A stretch of 64,000 nucleotides of DNA from Aquitalea magnusonii. Lineage in GTDB: Bacteria > Pseudomonadota > Gammaproteobacteria > Burkholderiales > Chromobacteriaceae. The stretch covers positions 4,464,001 through 4,528,000 of the forward strand of contig NZ_AP018823.1 in NCBI RefSeq assembly GCF_002217795.2, in the 5' to 3' direction. This document shows positions 54,990 to 63,616 of this stretch, in pieces. A model generated the notes under the pieces. The model was not told where the DNA came from. It did no database searches and saw only the letters and a program-made list of their open reading frames with translations. A program made the translations under genes and the position numbers. Position 1 is the stretch's first letter; each line of letters begins with the position of its first letter.

Positions 54990-57023
54990 ATGTCCCACCT
55001 TCCCGATTCCCACCTGTGGCTGGAAAGCCTGGATGATCCCGCTGTCGATACCTGGGTTGCCGCACAGAACAAGCGCACCCAGGCCGTACTGGATGCCGAT
55101 GAACGCTATGCGCCCTTGCGCCAGGAAATCCTCGATCATCTGCGCGATACCCGGCAGATTCCCTTCTTTTCCGAACACGCCGGCTGGCTGTACAACTTTC
55201 ATCAGGATGAACACCACCCGCGCGGCATTTACCGCCGCACCACGCTGGCGGACTATCAGGCGGCCAGCCAGCAATGGCATACCGTGCTGGACGTGGATGC
55301 CGTTGCCGCCGCCGCCGGCAAGGATTGGTATCTGGATGGGGTGGCGCACTGCACGGTGCAGCCCTCCCGTGTGCTGGTGCATTTGAGTGAGGGCGGCGGC
55401 GATGCCAGTCTGGCTTGGGAGTACGATCTGGAAACCGCCAGTTGGGTGGAGCAGGGCTTTCGTTTTCCGCACGGCAAAAACCACATTGCCTGGCGCGACC
55501 CGGACAGCGTGCTGGTATGCCCCGGCTGGAAGGGCGCGCCACTGAGCCGTTCCGGCTACCCGCGCGAAGTGTGGCTGGTGGAACGCGGGGCCGACGGCCA
55601 GCATCAATGGCAGCAGCTATTTGTAGCGGACCAAGATGCCATGATGGTGGCCGCCTGGCGTTATCTGGACGGTCCGGATGGCTGGCTGGACCTGATCGAA
55701 GCGGCTGACGGCTTTTACAGCAAGACTTACCACCTGATCGACGCTGATTTGCAGACCCATCCGCTGCCGTTGCCGCCTAAGGCGGATATCGAGGCTTATC
55801 TGCACGGCCAGTTCATCGTCAAGTTGGCGGAAGACTGGTGCTGGCAGGGAGAAACCCATGCCGCCGGCAGCCTGTTGGCGGTGCCGCTGGCCTGCCTGCT
55901 GGGCGATGCGGGTGGCATCCAGTTGCTGGTGGCTCCGGCAGCCAGGCTGGCGGTGGAGTCGGTGGAAACCACCCGTAGCAGCGTGGTGGTGAACCTGATC
56001 GACAATGTGCGCAGTCGCCTGCAAGCCTTCGACTGGCAAGGCGGTAGCTGGCACGCGCGCAGCCTGCCGGTGCCCGACAGCGGGGTGATCGAATTTGCCG
56101 ACCAGCCCTGGAACAGCGATGTGCTGTGCTACAGCTTCAGCGACTTCCTCACCCCCACCGGCCTGTACCGGCTGAATGTGGCTACCGGTGAGCAGGACTG
56201 CCTGCGCCAGCAGCCCGCCGCATTCGATGCCAGCGGCTTTGTGGCCGAGCAATGCTGGGCCACCGCGTCCGATGGTGTGGACATTCCCTATTTCGTGGTG
56301 CGCGCTCGCGATACGGTATTTGATGGCCAAACCCCGACGCTGTTGTACGGCTATGGCGGTTTTGAAGTGCCGATGATGCCCTACTACGTGGAAAACTTCG
56401 GCGCGCACTGGCTGGAAAAGGGCGGTGCCTTTGTGCTGGCCTGCATTCGTGGTGGCGGCGAGTTTGGCCCCGGCTGGCATCAGGCCGCGCAGGGCATCAA
56501 GCGCCCGGTGTCGTTTGATGATTTTTGCAGCGTGGCCGAGGCGCTGATCGGCAGCGGCCTCACCCGCCCGGACAAGCTGGGCATAGAAGGCGGCAGCAAT
56601 GGCGGCCTGCTGGTGGCCGCCTGCATGGTACGTCGCCCAGAGTTGTTCAAGGCCGTGGTGTGCGAGGTGCCGCTGCTGGACATGCTGCGCTACACCGAGC
56701 TGCTGGCCGGTGCCAGTTGGATAGACGAATACGGCGACCCGGCCGACCCGCAACAGGCGGCAGCCTTGCAGGCGTATTCGCCCTATCACCAACTGCAAGC
56801 CGCTGCGCGCTACCCGCTGCCCTTGTTCACCACCAGCACGCGCGACGACCGGGTACACCCCGGCCATGCGCGCAAGATGGTGGCGCAGATGCAGGCACTG
56901 GGGCATCCGGCCTTGTTGATGGAAACCGATGCCGGTGGCCATACCGGCAATGCCGGTCAGGAGCAGACCGCAGCGGAACTGGCGCGGGTACTGGTGTACC
57001 TGTATCAGCAACTGATGGATTAA
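54990..57023 (+). CDS. Prolyl oligopeptidase family serine protease (S9A)
   Basis: A 677-residue enzyme: N-terminal seven-bladed propeller and C-terminal hydrolase domain. The triad is clear: Ser536 (GGSNGG), Asp620 (TRDDRVHP) and His651 (AGGHTG), close to mammalian POP (554/641/680). It should cut short peptides after proline in the cytoplasm; no signal peptide is seen. ATG 54990 is chosen for the family start; a frame open to 54951 has no family character. Confidence 0.92.
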   Translation: MSHLPDSHLWLESLDDPAVDTWVAAQNKRTQAVLDADERYAPLRQEILDHLRDTRQIPFFSEHAGWLYNFHQDEHHPRGIYRRTTLADYQAASQQWHTVLDVDAVAAAAGKDWYLDGVAHCTVQPSRVLVHLSEGGGDASLAWEYDLETASWVEQGFRFPHGKNHIAWRDPDSVLVCPGWKGAPLSRSGYPREVWLVERGADGQHQWQQLFVADQDAMMVAAWRYLDGPDGWLDLIEAADGFYSKTYHLIDADLQTHPLPLPPKADIEAYLHGQFIVKLAEDWCWQGETHAAGSLLAVPLACLLGDAGGIQLLVAPAARLAVESVETTRSSVVVNLIDNVRSRLQAFDWQGGSWHARSLPVPDSGVIEFADQPWNSDVLCYSFSDFLTPTGLYRLNVATGEQDCLRQQPAAFDASGFVAEQCWATASDGVDIPYFVVRARDTVFDGQTPTLLYGYGGFEVPMMPYYVENFGAHWLEKGGAFVLACIRGGGEFGPGWHQAAQGIKRPVSFDDFCSVAEALIGSGLTRPDKLGIEGGSNGGLLVAACMVRRPELFKAVVCEVPLLDMLRYTELLAGASWIDEYGDPADPQQAAALQAYSPYHQLQAAARYPLPLFTTSTRDDRVHPGHARKMVAQMQALGHPALLMETDAGGHTGNAGQEQTAAELARVLVYLYQQLMD

Positions 57024-57077
57024 ACCCATCGTCATCGGTTGGCGGCGGTGCTAGTCTGGGCGTTTATTACCAAGAGC

Positions 57078-57181
57078 GGCTAACAAAACCGCGTAGAGAA
57101 GCCGGGCCAAGGCGCGCCGACGCAGACCGTACAGCGAGTACGGCAAGGTGGCGCAACACAGGAGCGGCGGTTTTGTTAGCG
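57078..57181. repeat. GGCTAACAA hairpin element, copy B
   Basis: About 104 bp bounded by a perfect 14-bp inverted repeat: GCTAACAAAACCGC (57079-57092) and GCGGTTTTGTTAGC (57167-57180). Inside is CCGTAC-N5-GTACGG (57127-57143) and GGCGCAAC, shared with copy A at 43634. It ends 6 bp before the ribosome site of the following GST, so its fold could affect that gene. Confidence 0.72.
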
Positions 57182-57198
57182 AGTCTGAGGAGACGCCC

Positions 57199-57909
57199 GT
57201 GATCACCCTGTATACCTTCGGGCCGGCATTCGGCCTGCCCGACCCCAGCCCCTTTGTCATCAAGGCCGATATGCTGCTCAAGCTGTCCGGCCTGCCTTAC
57301 CGCAAGCAGCGCGGCAGCATGCGCACCGCGCCCAAGGGCAAGCTGCCCTTTATTGACGATGACGGCACGCAAGTACCGGATTCCACCCTGATTCGCCTCT
57401 ATCTGGCCAGCAAGCATGGCATCACGCTGGATGCCGGACTGTCCGAGGTCGACAAGGCCGTGGCCTGGAGCATGGAGTGCCTGTGCAGTGACCATCTGTA
57501 CTGGTGCATCGTGCATGAGCGCTGGCTGGATGATGCGGTGTTTGCCCGCGGTCCGGGGGTGTTTTTCCAGCGCGTGCCATTCTTGCTGCGCGGCATGGTC
57601 ATCCGCATGATCCGGCGCAAGGTGCGCGGCAATCTGCACGGCCAGGGCCTGGGCCGCTTCAGCCCGGAAGAACGCCAGCGCCTGCTGCAACTGGATATCG
57701 CCAGCTTGTCCACCCTGCTGGCCGACCAGCCCTATATGCTGGGTGCGGCCCCGTGCTGGCTGGACGCCACCGTGTTTGCCTTTCTTGCCTCGGCCCTGCT
57801 GGCCAATATGGGCGATACCCCCAGCCGGCAGTGCGTCAGCCAGTACCCTAATCTGGTGGCCTATGTGGCCCGTTTACGCCAGCAGTACTTCCCGGAATGG
57901 CAGGGGTAG
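57199..57909 (+). CDS. Fax/metaxin-like glutathione S-transferase family protein
   Basis: A 236-residue GST-fold protein of the failed-axon/metaxin branch. The start ITLYTFGPAFGLPDPSPFVIK, the APKGKLPFIDDDG cis-Pro loop and PDST are the thioredoxin half; the helical half ends LVAYVARLRQQYFPEW. The start codon is GTG 57199 with GAGGAG 5 bases upstream. No enzymatic reaction is established for bacterial members. Repeat element B lies directly upstream. Confidence 0.82.
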   Translation: MITLYTFGPAFGLPDPSPFVIKADMLLKLSGLPYRKQRGSMRTAPKGKLPFIDDDGTQVPDSTLIRLYLASKHGITLDAGLSEVDKAVAWSMECLCSDHLYWCIVHERWLDDAVFARGPGVFFQRVPFLLRGMVIRMIRRKVRGNLHGQGLGRFSPEERQRLLQLDIASLSTLLADQPYMLGAAPCWLDATVFAFLASALLANMGDTPSRQCVSQYPNLVAYVARLRQQYFPEWQG

Positions 57910-57968
57910 TGATGACTGGCGTGATTCTTGCAAGCCATGCTGACCCCAGTCAGCCTGAAAGCCTTGCC

Positions 57969-58502
57969 ATGAGCCGTGACATCCTGATCCGCCCCGCCAC
58001 ACCTGCTGATGCCGCGGCGATGGCCGCCATCTACAACCCCTACGTGCTGGACAGCACCATCAGCTTCGAAGAAGAAGCGGTGACGGTTGAGGAAATGGTG
58101 GCACGGCTGGAAAAAGTGCAGCAGCAAGGGCTGCCCTGGCTGGTGGTGGAGCTGCACGATGAGGTGCTGGGTTATGCCTATGCCACCCGCTGGCGGGTGC
58201 GTCATGCCTATCGCTATGCGGTGGAGACCTCGGTCTATTTTGCTGCGGAAGCGCGTGGGCAGGGCCTGGGAGGCCGTTTGTACCGCAGCTTGCTGCAAGC
58301 GCTGCGTAGCCTGGGGCTGCATATGGCGATTGCCGGCATCGCCCAGCCTAATCCGCCCAGCATCGCCCTGCATGAGAGCCTGGGGTTCCGCCAGGTAGCC
58401 ACTTTTCATGAAGTAGGCTGGAAGGCCGAGCACTGGCTGGATGTGGGCTATTGGGAGTTGCGCCTGAACGAGGGGCCGCCCGCTGAGTCGGGCAATGCAT
58501 GA
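57969..58502 (+). CDS. GNAT acetyltransferase (phosphinothricin acetyltransferase-like)
   Basis: A 177-residue GNAT protein resembling PAT/MnaT. Marks are IRPATPADAAAMAAIYNPYV, SFEEEAVTVEEM, the acetyl-CoA loop ARGQGLGGRLY and the late LHESLGFRQVATFHEVGWK. Relatives acetylate amino acids such as methionine sulfoximine. ATG 57969 is chosen because the domain starts there; ATG 57912 is possible. It is 59 bp after the GST. Confidence 0.85.
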   Translation: MSRDILIRPATPADAAAMAAIYNPYVLDSTISFEEEAVTVEEMVARLEKVQQQGLPWLVVELHDEVLGYAYATRWRVRHAYRYAVETSVYFAAEARGQGLGGRLYRSLLQALRSLGLHMAIAGIAQPNPPSIALHESLGFRQVATFHEVGWKAEHWLDVGYWELRLNEGPPAESGNA

Positions 58503-58608
58503 GGCATGCCCGGTCCTGGCCCTTCCTTCACCAGTCTGGTGCGCATGGGATTTGCAGCATGGCCCGGTTTTGTGCAGAATTTGATCAAATAAAACAGGAG
58601 GCATTGTC

Positions 58609-58971
58609 ATGACCCAGGCCAGCGACATCATTGTTTTCCAACGCAGCCCGGTACGGGTGGAGCAGTTTGCCGCAGCAGCGGACCGCCGCATCGAAGGTGA
58701 GTGCGTCCAGACGGTGGAAAACCATTATTCCGACCCCAGCGGTCAGTTCCATGCCGGTATCTGGAGTGGGGGCCGCGGCAGTTGGCGGGTGAAATATCAT
58801 GAGCATGAGTTTTGCACCCTGCTGGAAGGCTATGTCCGCCTGACCGATACCCAGGGGGACAGTGTGGAACTGTTTGCCGGTGATCATTTTGTCATTCCAG
58901 CCGGCTTTGAAGGCGTGTGGGAAGTGCTGGAACCGGCGCGCAAGACCTACGCCATTTTCGAGCCCAAGTAA
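58609..58971 (+). CDS. Cupin-domain protein
   Basis: A 120-residue small cupin. The barrel motifs are visible: FHAGIWSGGRGSWRVKYHEH, FCTLLEGYVRLTD, and FAGDHFVIPAGFEGVWEV, with metal-ligand His/Glu in HEHEF. It resembles DUF861-type cupins of unknown substrate. ACAGGAGG lies well placed before ATG 58609. Confidence 0.86.
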   Translation: MTQASDIIVFQRSPVRVEQFAAAADRRIEGECVQTVENHYSDPSGQFHAGIWSGGRGSWRVKYHEHEFCTLLEGYVRLTDTQGDSVELFAGDHFVIPAGFEGVWEVLEPARKTYAIFEPK

Positions 58972-58993
58972 GCCATTCCGGCCAGACAGACAA

Positions 58994-59031
58994 AAGCCCC
59001 GCAGCGGCTGATACCGTGGCGGGGCTTGTTT
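58994..59031. terminator. Terminator between cupin gene and yceH-like gene
   Basis: AAGCCCCGC/GCGGGGCTT (9 bp, 16-nt loop) followed by GTTT on the plus strand and by TTTTG on the minus strand. It probably serves both convergent genes but both T-runs are short. Confidence 0.65.
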
Positions 59032-59047
59032 ATGCTGCGCCTGCCTG

Positions 59048-59677
59048 TCATTCGCCCAGGCTTTGCTCCAGTTGCTGCAGGCGCGCCTTGAGGGCGGCAA
59101 CTTCGGCTTCCAGCGCGGCTACCCGCCCGGCAACGCCCACATCAATGACGGAGCCGGCGCTGATTTCCTGCGGGCTGGGTTCGCCACTGAGCAGATGGCA
59201 CCAGCGTGCCTCGCGTTCCCCAGGCTGGCGTGGCAGTTTCTGTACCAGTGGCGGATATTTGTCGGCCAGTGCTTCCAGTGCCGTTTCCACTTCCTCCACG
59301 CCGGTAAAGCTGTAGATGCGGCCGGAGCGGGTGCGGATTTCGGCGCTGGTCTGCGGCCCGCGCAGCATCAGCAAGGCCAGCGCGGCCAGCCGCGCACCAT
59401 CGATATTCCACTCATAATTCAGCCGGTGCTCATACTTGGCCACCCGGCTGCCGGCGGGCAGACGCTCGGCAATCAGTTTTCTGGCCTGCAAGCTGTCCAG
59501 CGCCCGGCTCAGGTCGGCATCGGACAACTGCATCACCGGCTCGCGGCTGGTGAGCTGATTGCAGGCGGAGGACAGACTGTTGAGCGTCAGCGGATAGGCG
59601 TCCGGCGTCAGCGCCTGTTTTTCGATCAGTGCGCCCAGCACGCGGACTTCGGCTGCGTCCAGTTGGTGTGTGTCCAT
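59048..59677 (-). CDS. YceH-family (DUF480) winged-helix protein
   Basis: A 209-residue protein. The start (LDAAEVRVLGALIEKQALTPDAYPLTLNSL), the CNQLTSREPVM stretch and the later LALLMLRGPQTSAEIRTRS match the YceH family, which has two winged-helix domains (about 1-90, 91-170). It ends in a coiled coil (AALEAEVAALKARLQQLEQS). Function unknown. It diverges from tlyA across 164 bp. Confidence 0.9.
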   Translation of the reverse strand: MDTHQLDAAEVRVLGALIEKQALTPDAYPLTLNSLSSACNQLTSREPVMQLSDADLSRALDSLQARKLIAERLPAGSRVAKYEHRLNYEWNIDGARLAALALLMLRGPQTSAEIRTRSGRIYSFTGVEEVETALEALADKYPPLVQKLPRQPGEREARWCHLLSGEPSPQEISAGSVIDVGVAGRVAALEAEVAALKARLQQLEQSLGE

Positions 59678-59841
59678 CGTTGGCTCCTTGTTGCAATCTC
59701 TACATCATCGCACCAAGCAGGGCAGGCTACCAAGCCTTGTTCTCCCATGCTTGGCCGCTGGCCTGACACGGGTTGGCGCTTGACAGGCCGCGGCGGACTG
59801 GCCACCCTGTCGCCTTTTGAAAGACAAGCAAGGAAAACAGG

Positions 59842-60591
59842 ATGAAGCGGGTAGATCTTCTGTTGGTGGAACAAGGACTTGCCACTTCGCGCACGGCGGC
59901 CCAACACCTGCTGGAATCCGGCCGGGTCAGCCTGAATGGGCAGACCATCAGCAAGGCCAGCAGCAAGTTTCCGGCGGGGACGCCGCTGGAAGTGCGGCCG
60001 GACCCGTCCGACCGCTTTGTCTCACGCGGTGGGCAGAAGCTGGATGCCGCCCTGCAGGCAGCCGGGCTGGATATCCAAGGCTGGCGGGTGCTGGACGTGG
60101 GCCAGTCCACTGGCGGGTTTACCGACTGCGTGCTGCAAGCCGGGGCTGCCCATGTGGTTGGCGTGGATGTGGGGCATGACCAGTTGCATCCGCGGCTGTG
60201 GGATGACCCGCGCGTACGTTGCTTTGAAGGGGTGAATGCGCGTGAGCTGGATCGCCAGCGCCTGTTGCAGGCCAATGACGGATTGCCTTTCGACCTGATG
60301 GTGTGCGATGTGTCCTTTATTTCGCTCACCCTGATCCTGCCATCTGCCTTGCCCTTGCTGGCTGACAACGGCTGCCTGCTGGGCCTGGTGAAACCGCAGT
60401 TCGAGGTGGGGCGCGGTGCCTTGGGCCATGGCGGCATCGTGCGCGATGAAAGCCTGTTTGACGGGGTGAAAGACAAGATCACCGACTGTCTGGACGAGCT
60501 GGACTGGAAGGTTGAGCGCTGGCTTGACAGCCCGATTACCGGTGCCGATGGCAACAAGGAATTCTTTGTGCTGGCCCGTCCGCTGTTCTGA
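59842..60591 (+). CDS. tlyA: TlyA-family rRNA 2'-O-methyltransferase
   Basis: A 249-residue protein: N-terminal S4 RNA-binding domain (MKRVDLLLVEQGLATSRTAA, 1-60) and a FtsJ-type methyltransferase domain with the SAM motif DVGQSTGGFTDCVL and VKPQFEVGRG. TlyA methylates 2'-O of cytidines in 16S and 23S rRNA; older names call it a hemolysin. A shorter TlyA (type I) would modify only 23S; this cannot be decided here. Confidence 0.93.
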   Translation: MKRVDLLLVEQGLATSRTAAQHLLESGRVSLNGQTISKASSKFPAGTPLEVRPDPSDRFVSRGGQKLDAALQAAGLDIQGWRVLDVGQSTGGFTDCVLQAGAAHVVGVDVGHDQLHPRLWDDPRVRCFEGVNARELDRQRLLQANDGLPFDLMVCDVSFISLTLILPSALPLLADNGCLLGLVKPQFEVGRGALGHGGIVRDESLFDGVKDKITDCLDELDWKVERWLDSPITGADGNKEFFVLARPLF

Positions 60592-60600
60592 ACCGGCAAA

Positions 60601-60633
60601 GAAAATCCGCAGAGGCATTGGCACTCTGCGGAT
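60601..60633 (-). terminator. Terminator for universal stress protein gene
   Basis: ATCCGCAGAG/CTCTGCGGAT (10 bp, loop of 9). Read on the minus strand it is followed by TTTTC, 58 bp after the uspA-like stop. On the plus strand there is no T-run after it, though it is just past tlyA. Confidence 0.7.
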
Positions 60634-60690
60634 GGCACCCGCCACCTTGCCTGTGGCGTTGTGGTGCGGTGGGATGACAAAACCGATCTA

Positions 60691-61149
60691 TCAGTCTTCG
60701 CTGCCGCGAACCACCAGCAAGGGGCAATGTGTCTTGCGCATGACATTTTCGGCAAAGCTGCCCAGCAGCAAATGCGCGAGGCCGGTACGGCCATGGGTGC
60801 CGATAACAATGAGTTCGGCATGACGGCTGTCGGCAAAGCGGATCAGTGCATCCGCCATATCCTTGCCGCCCTCCCAGCTTTCTGCAATATGGCAGTCTAC
60901 CCGGCTGACCCCTTCATTGATTGCGCGCTTCTGCGCCTTGTCCAGCAAATCCCGCGCCTGGCGAAAGGCCAGATCGTGCAATTGATGGGTGTCCAGCGCA
61001 CCCACTCCTTCGATGGCCATATCGCGCAAGCTGGCGACATGTACCAGGGAAATGGCAGAGGACGCAATTTTTGCAATCCTTATTGCTTCATCTAGTGCTT
61101 TTTCTGCGGTCTTGCTACCATCAACAGCAATCACGATATGTTGATACAT
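60691..61149 (-). CDS. Universal stress protein (UspA family)
   Basis: A 152-residue USP. The start YQHIVIAVDGSKTAEKALDE and the ATP-binding VIGTHGRTGLAHLLLGS (GxxGxxxxxxxxxGS pattern) are intact, so it should bind ATP. Such proteins respond to stress or low oxygen. An FNR-like box (61315) lies upstream. Confidence 0.94.
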   Translation of the reverse strand: MYQHIVIAVDGSKTAEKALDEAIRIAKIASSAISLVHVASLRDMAIEGVGALDTHQLHDLAFRQARDLLDKAQKRAINEGVSRVDCHIAESWEGGKDMADALIRFADSRHAELIVIGTHGRTGLAHLLLGSFAENVMRKTHCPLLVVRGSED

Positions 61150-61314
61150 GGCACACTCCTCGTAAAACCATCATGTCAGCCAGCCTGTTGTGCAGGTCGG
61201 CGCTGTCCGGGCGCCTGACTCGGGAGTCATCAGAAGGGCGCGACAGAATATTGTCTTTGTTTTTTTAGCATACTAGCCAGCGCTGGGCGGCTTCCCGAAC
61301 TATTTGTTGGCCGC

Positions 61315-61328
61315 TTGATCTATAACAA
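61315..61328. promoter_or_regulatory. FNR/ANR-like box
   Basis: TTGAT-CTAT-AACAA matches 9 of 10 positions of TTGAT-N4-ATCAA. It lies between the divergent USP gene and the small membrane protein gene, in the 275-bp gap. Usp genes are often under FNR/ANR control, but the exact promoter was not placed. Confidence 0.35.
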
Positions 61329-61424
61329 GTTCAAGCAAAAAGTGCTGCCATTTGGTACTAATACGACAAATTGCATTATGATATTGGCTTGCGCCCAACC
61401 GATCAGGGAGACTGGTTTCACATC

Positions 61425-61739
61425 ATGATGATCTTTGCTTTACTGTGTTTGCTGGCCATCGCAGCCATTGTTGCCTGGGGCCTGCAGTCCGGAAAACGTA
61501 AAAAAAACCAGCAAGTGGCCGATAGCCGCATTTACGCTGCACACACCCAGTCACGTCCGCTGGAGCCATTGGAGCACAGCACGGGCCACGCCTTTGGCCT
61601 GCTGCTGAAAGCCGCGCGGGGGGACCGCTCGGTGGTGGAAAAATGGATTACCAGCGAGCAACACCAGAATGTCCCGCCGCTTACCCGCGAGGGTGCGATC
61701 GAACAATTGGCACGCCGCCTGCAGGCCTCGCGTCGCTGA
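61425..61739 (+). CDS. 104-residue single-pass membrane protein, function unknown
   Basis: One membrane helix (about 2-20, MIFALLCLLAIAAIVAWGL) followed by a basic stretch (GKRKKNQQ) and a soluble helical part ending EQLARRLQASRR. No family recognised. The ATG at 61425 is chosen because the helix starts there, although GGGAG is 14 bases upstream; a TTG at 61371 would add 18 residues. The stop is only 5 bp from the convergent gamma-glutamyltransferase stop. Confidence 0.62.
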   Translation: MMIFALLCLLAIAAIVAWGLQSGKRKKNQQVADSRIYAAHTQSRPLEPLEHSTGHAFGLLLKAARGDRSVVEKWITSEQHQNVPPLTREGAIEQLARRLQASRR

Positions 61740-61744
61740 CAGCC

Positions 61745-63469
61745 TTAATCTCCCAGCACCACGCCCTCGCGCCGCGGGTCGGCACCACCGACATAGCCAT
61801 TTGTTGTCCTGACAATGGCCGACAGGCCACTGGTCATCTCGGTTTCTTCCACGCGATGGCCCAGTGCGCCCAGGCGCGCGCGCGCTGGCGTCAGCCCGCG
61901 CCCGCTTTCCAGTTCGGTTACGCCGTTGCGGTTGCCATAATGCGGCAGGCTGACCGCTTGCTGCGGGTCCAGTTTCCAGTCCAGCAGGCCCAGTAGCGTC
62001 TGGCTGACATAGCCGATGATCTGGCTGCCGCCCGGTGAGCCGGTGGCCAGCAGGAACTGCCCGCGGGCATCGAATACCACGGTAGGGGACATGCTGCTGC
62101 GTGGGCGCTTGCGTGCTTCCACCCGGTTGGCCACCGGCCTGCCGTCTTCATCCGGGCGGAAGGAAAAGTCGGTGAGCTGATTGTTGAGCAAAAAGCCCTT
62201 CACCATCAGCCGGCTGCCAAACTGGTCTTCGATGGAGCTGGTCATGCTGACCACCCGCCCGGCGCGATCCACAATGTTCAAATGCGAGGTAGAGGGCAGT
62301 TCCGGCGCGCTGTCCCGCCCATAGCGGCTGAGCCGGACGCCGGCGGGTTCCCCTGCCGTGGCGCGCCCCATGCTGCGGTCCGGGGCGATCAGCAGGCTGC
62401 GTTGTTGCAGGTAGTCGCGGCTGACCAGCGCCTGGCTGGGGACGGCGACAAAGTCAGGATCGGCCAGATAGCGGTTGCGGTCGGCAAAAGCCAGCTTGTT
62501 GGCCTCGGCAAACAGGTGGATGGTGTCACTGCCGGTGGGTGACATGCTGGCCAGGGGGAAGCGCTGCAGCATGCCCAGCATTTGCAAAACCGCAACCCCG
62601 CCGGAGCTTGGCGCATCCATGCCGCACACCTGCCAGCTACGATACGGGCCGCACAGCGGTTGGCGTTCGATGGCCTGGTAGGCTGCCAGATCCGCCGCCA
62701 GCATGCGGCCGGGGTTGACCGGATGCTGGTTGACTGCGCTGATGATGGCGCTGGCGATTTCTCCCTGGTAAAACGCTGCCGGGCCTTGTCTGGCCAGTAG
62801 TTCCAGCGTGGCGGCATAGTCCGGGTTTTTCAGCAGGCTGCCCACCGGCAGCGGCTTGCCATCAGCCTGATAGAAATAAGCCCGCGCCTGTGGGTCTTGT
62901 TGCAAGAAGCGCTCCTTGCCCAGCAAGGCATGCAGGCGCGGTGATACGGCAAAACCATTGCGCGCCAGCGTAATGGCCGGCTGGAACAGGCTGGCCCAGG
63001 GCAGTTTGCCGCCACGTTGATGCGCCAGCTTCAGCATGGCCACCACACCGGGTACGCCAACCGAACGCCCGCCCACCACGGCGCGGTAAAAATCCATGGT
63101 CTTACCGTCGGCCTGCAGAAACAAGCGGCTATCTGCCGTGGCTGGTGCCGTTTCGCGGCCATCAAAGCTGGTGAGCTTGCGGCCATCGAAATACAGCATG
63201 AAAGCACCGCCGCCGATGCCGGAGGATTGTGGCTCGGTCAGCCCCAGCACCAGTTGTGCGGCGATGGCAGCGTCAATGGCACTGCCGCCACGGCGCAAGA
63301 TATCGCGCGCCGCTGCACTGGCGTAGGGATTGGCCGTGCTGACCATGCTGTGACGGCTGTAAACGGCAGGGCGGGTCTGAAAGCCGCTGGCCGCTTCCGG
63401 TGCCGCGGTATCGGCCTGTGCGCACAGCGGCAGCAGCAACAAGAGCAGGGCAGTAAAACGCATGGTCAT
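61745..63469 (-). CDS. ggt: Gamma-glutamyltransferase
   Basis: A 574-residue periplasmic Ntn hydrolase with a signal peptide (1-19, CAQA-D). It self-cleaves before Thr394 (STSH), giving large and small subunits, and hydrolyses glutathione or transfers its glutamyl group. Arg105 (DGRETAP) binds the glutamate carboxyl, and SPGG forms the oxyanion hole; both are present. It lies next to a glutamine-synthetase-like gene on the same strand. Confidence 0.95.
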   Translation of the reverse strand: MTMRFTALLLLLLPLCAQADTAAPEAASGFQTRPAVYSRHSMVSTANPYASAAARDILRRGGSAIDAAIAAQLVLGLTEPQSSGIGGGAFMLYFDGRKLTSFDGRETAPATADSRLFLQADGKTMDFYRAVVGGRSVGVPGVVAMLKLAHQRGGKLPWASLFQPAITLARNGFAVSPRLHALLGKERFLQQDPQARAYFYQADGKPLPVGSLLKNPDYAATLELLARQGPAAFYQGEIASAIISAVNQHPVNPGRMLAADLAAYQAIERQPLCGPYRSWQVCGMDAPSSGGVAVLQMLGMLQRFPLASMSPTGSDTIHLFAEANKLAFADRNRYLADPDFVAVPSQALVSRDYLQQRSLLIAPDRSMGRATAGEPAGVRLSRYGRDSAPELPSTSHLNIVDRAGRVVSMTSSIEDQFGSRLMVKGFLLNNQLTDFSFRPDEDGRPVANRVEARKRPRSSMSPTVVFDARGQFLLATGSPGGSQIIGYVSQTLLGLLDWKLDPQQAVSLPHYGNRNGVTELESGRGLTPARARLGALGHRVEETEMTSGLSAIVRTTNGYVGGADPRREGVVLGD

Positions 63470-63561
63470 TCCTCGGGGACAGGGTTGGCAGTCTGGTCTG
63501 GACAGGACAACAGCATGGTGGCTCAGGTGTGCGGCAGGGTCAATCCAGCGTGGTCGGCATG

Positions 63562-63599
63562 AAAAAAGCTGCCAGCCGCAACAGGGCGGCGGGCAGCTT
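63562..63599 (-). terminator. Terminator of the glutamine-synthetase-like gene
   Basis: AAGCTGCC/GGCAGCTT plus inner GCC/GGC pairs; on the minus strand it is followed by six T. It lies 18 bp after the stop at 63617, so ggt is likely transcribed on its own. Confidence 0.85.
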
Positions 63600-63616
63600 G
63601 GCAGGCTGGCGGAGGA

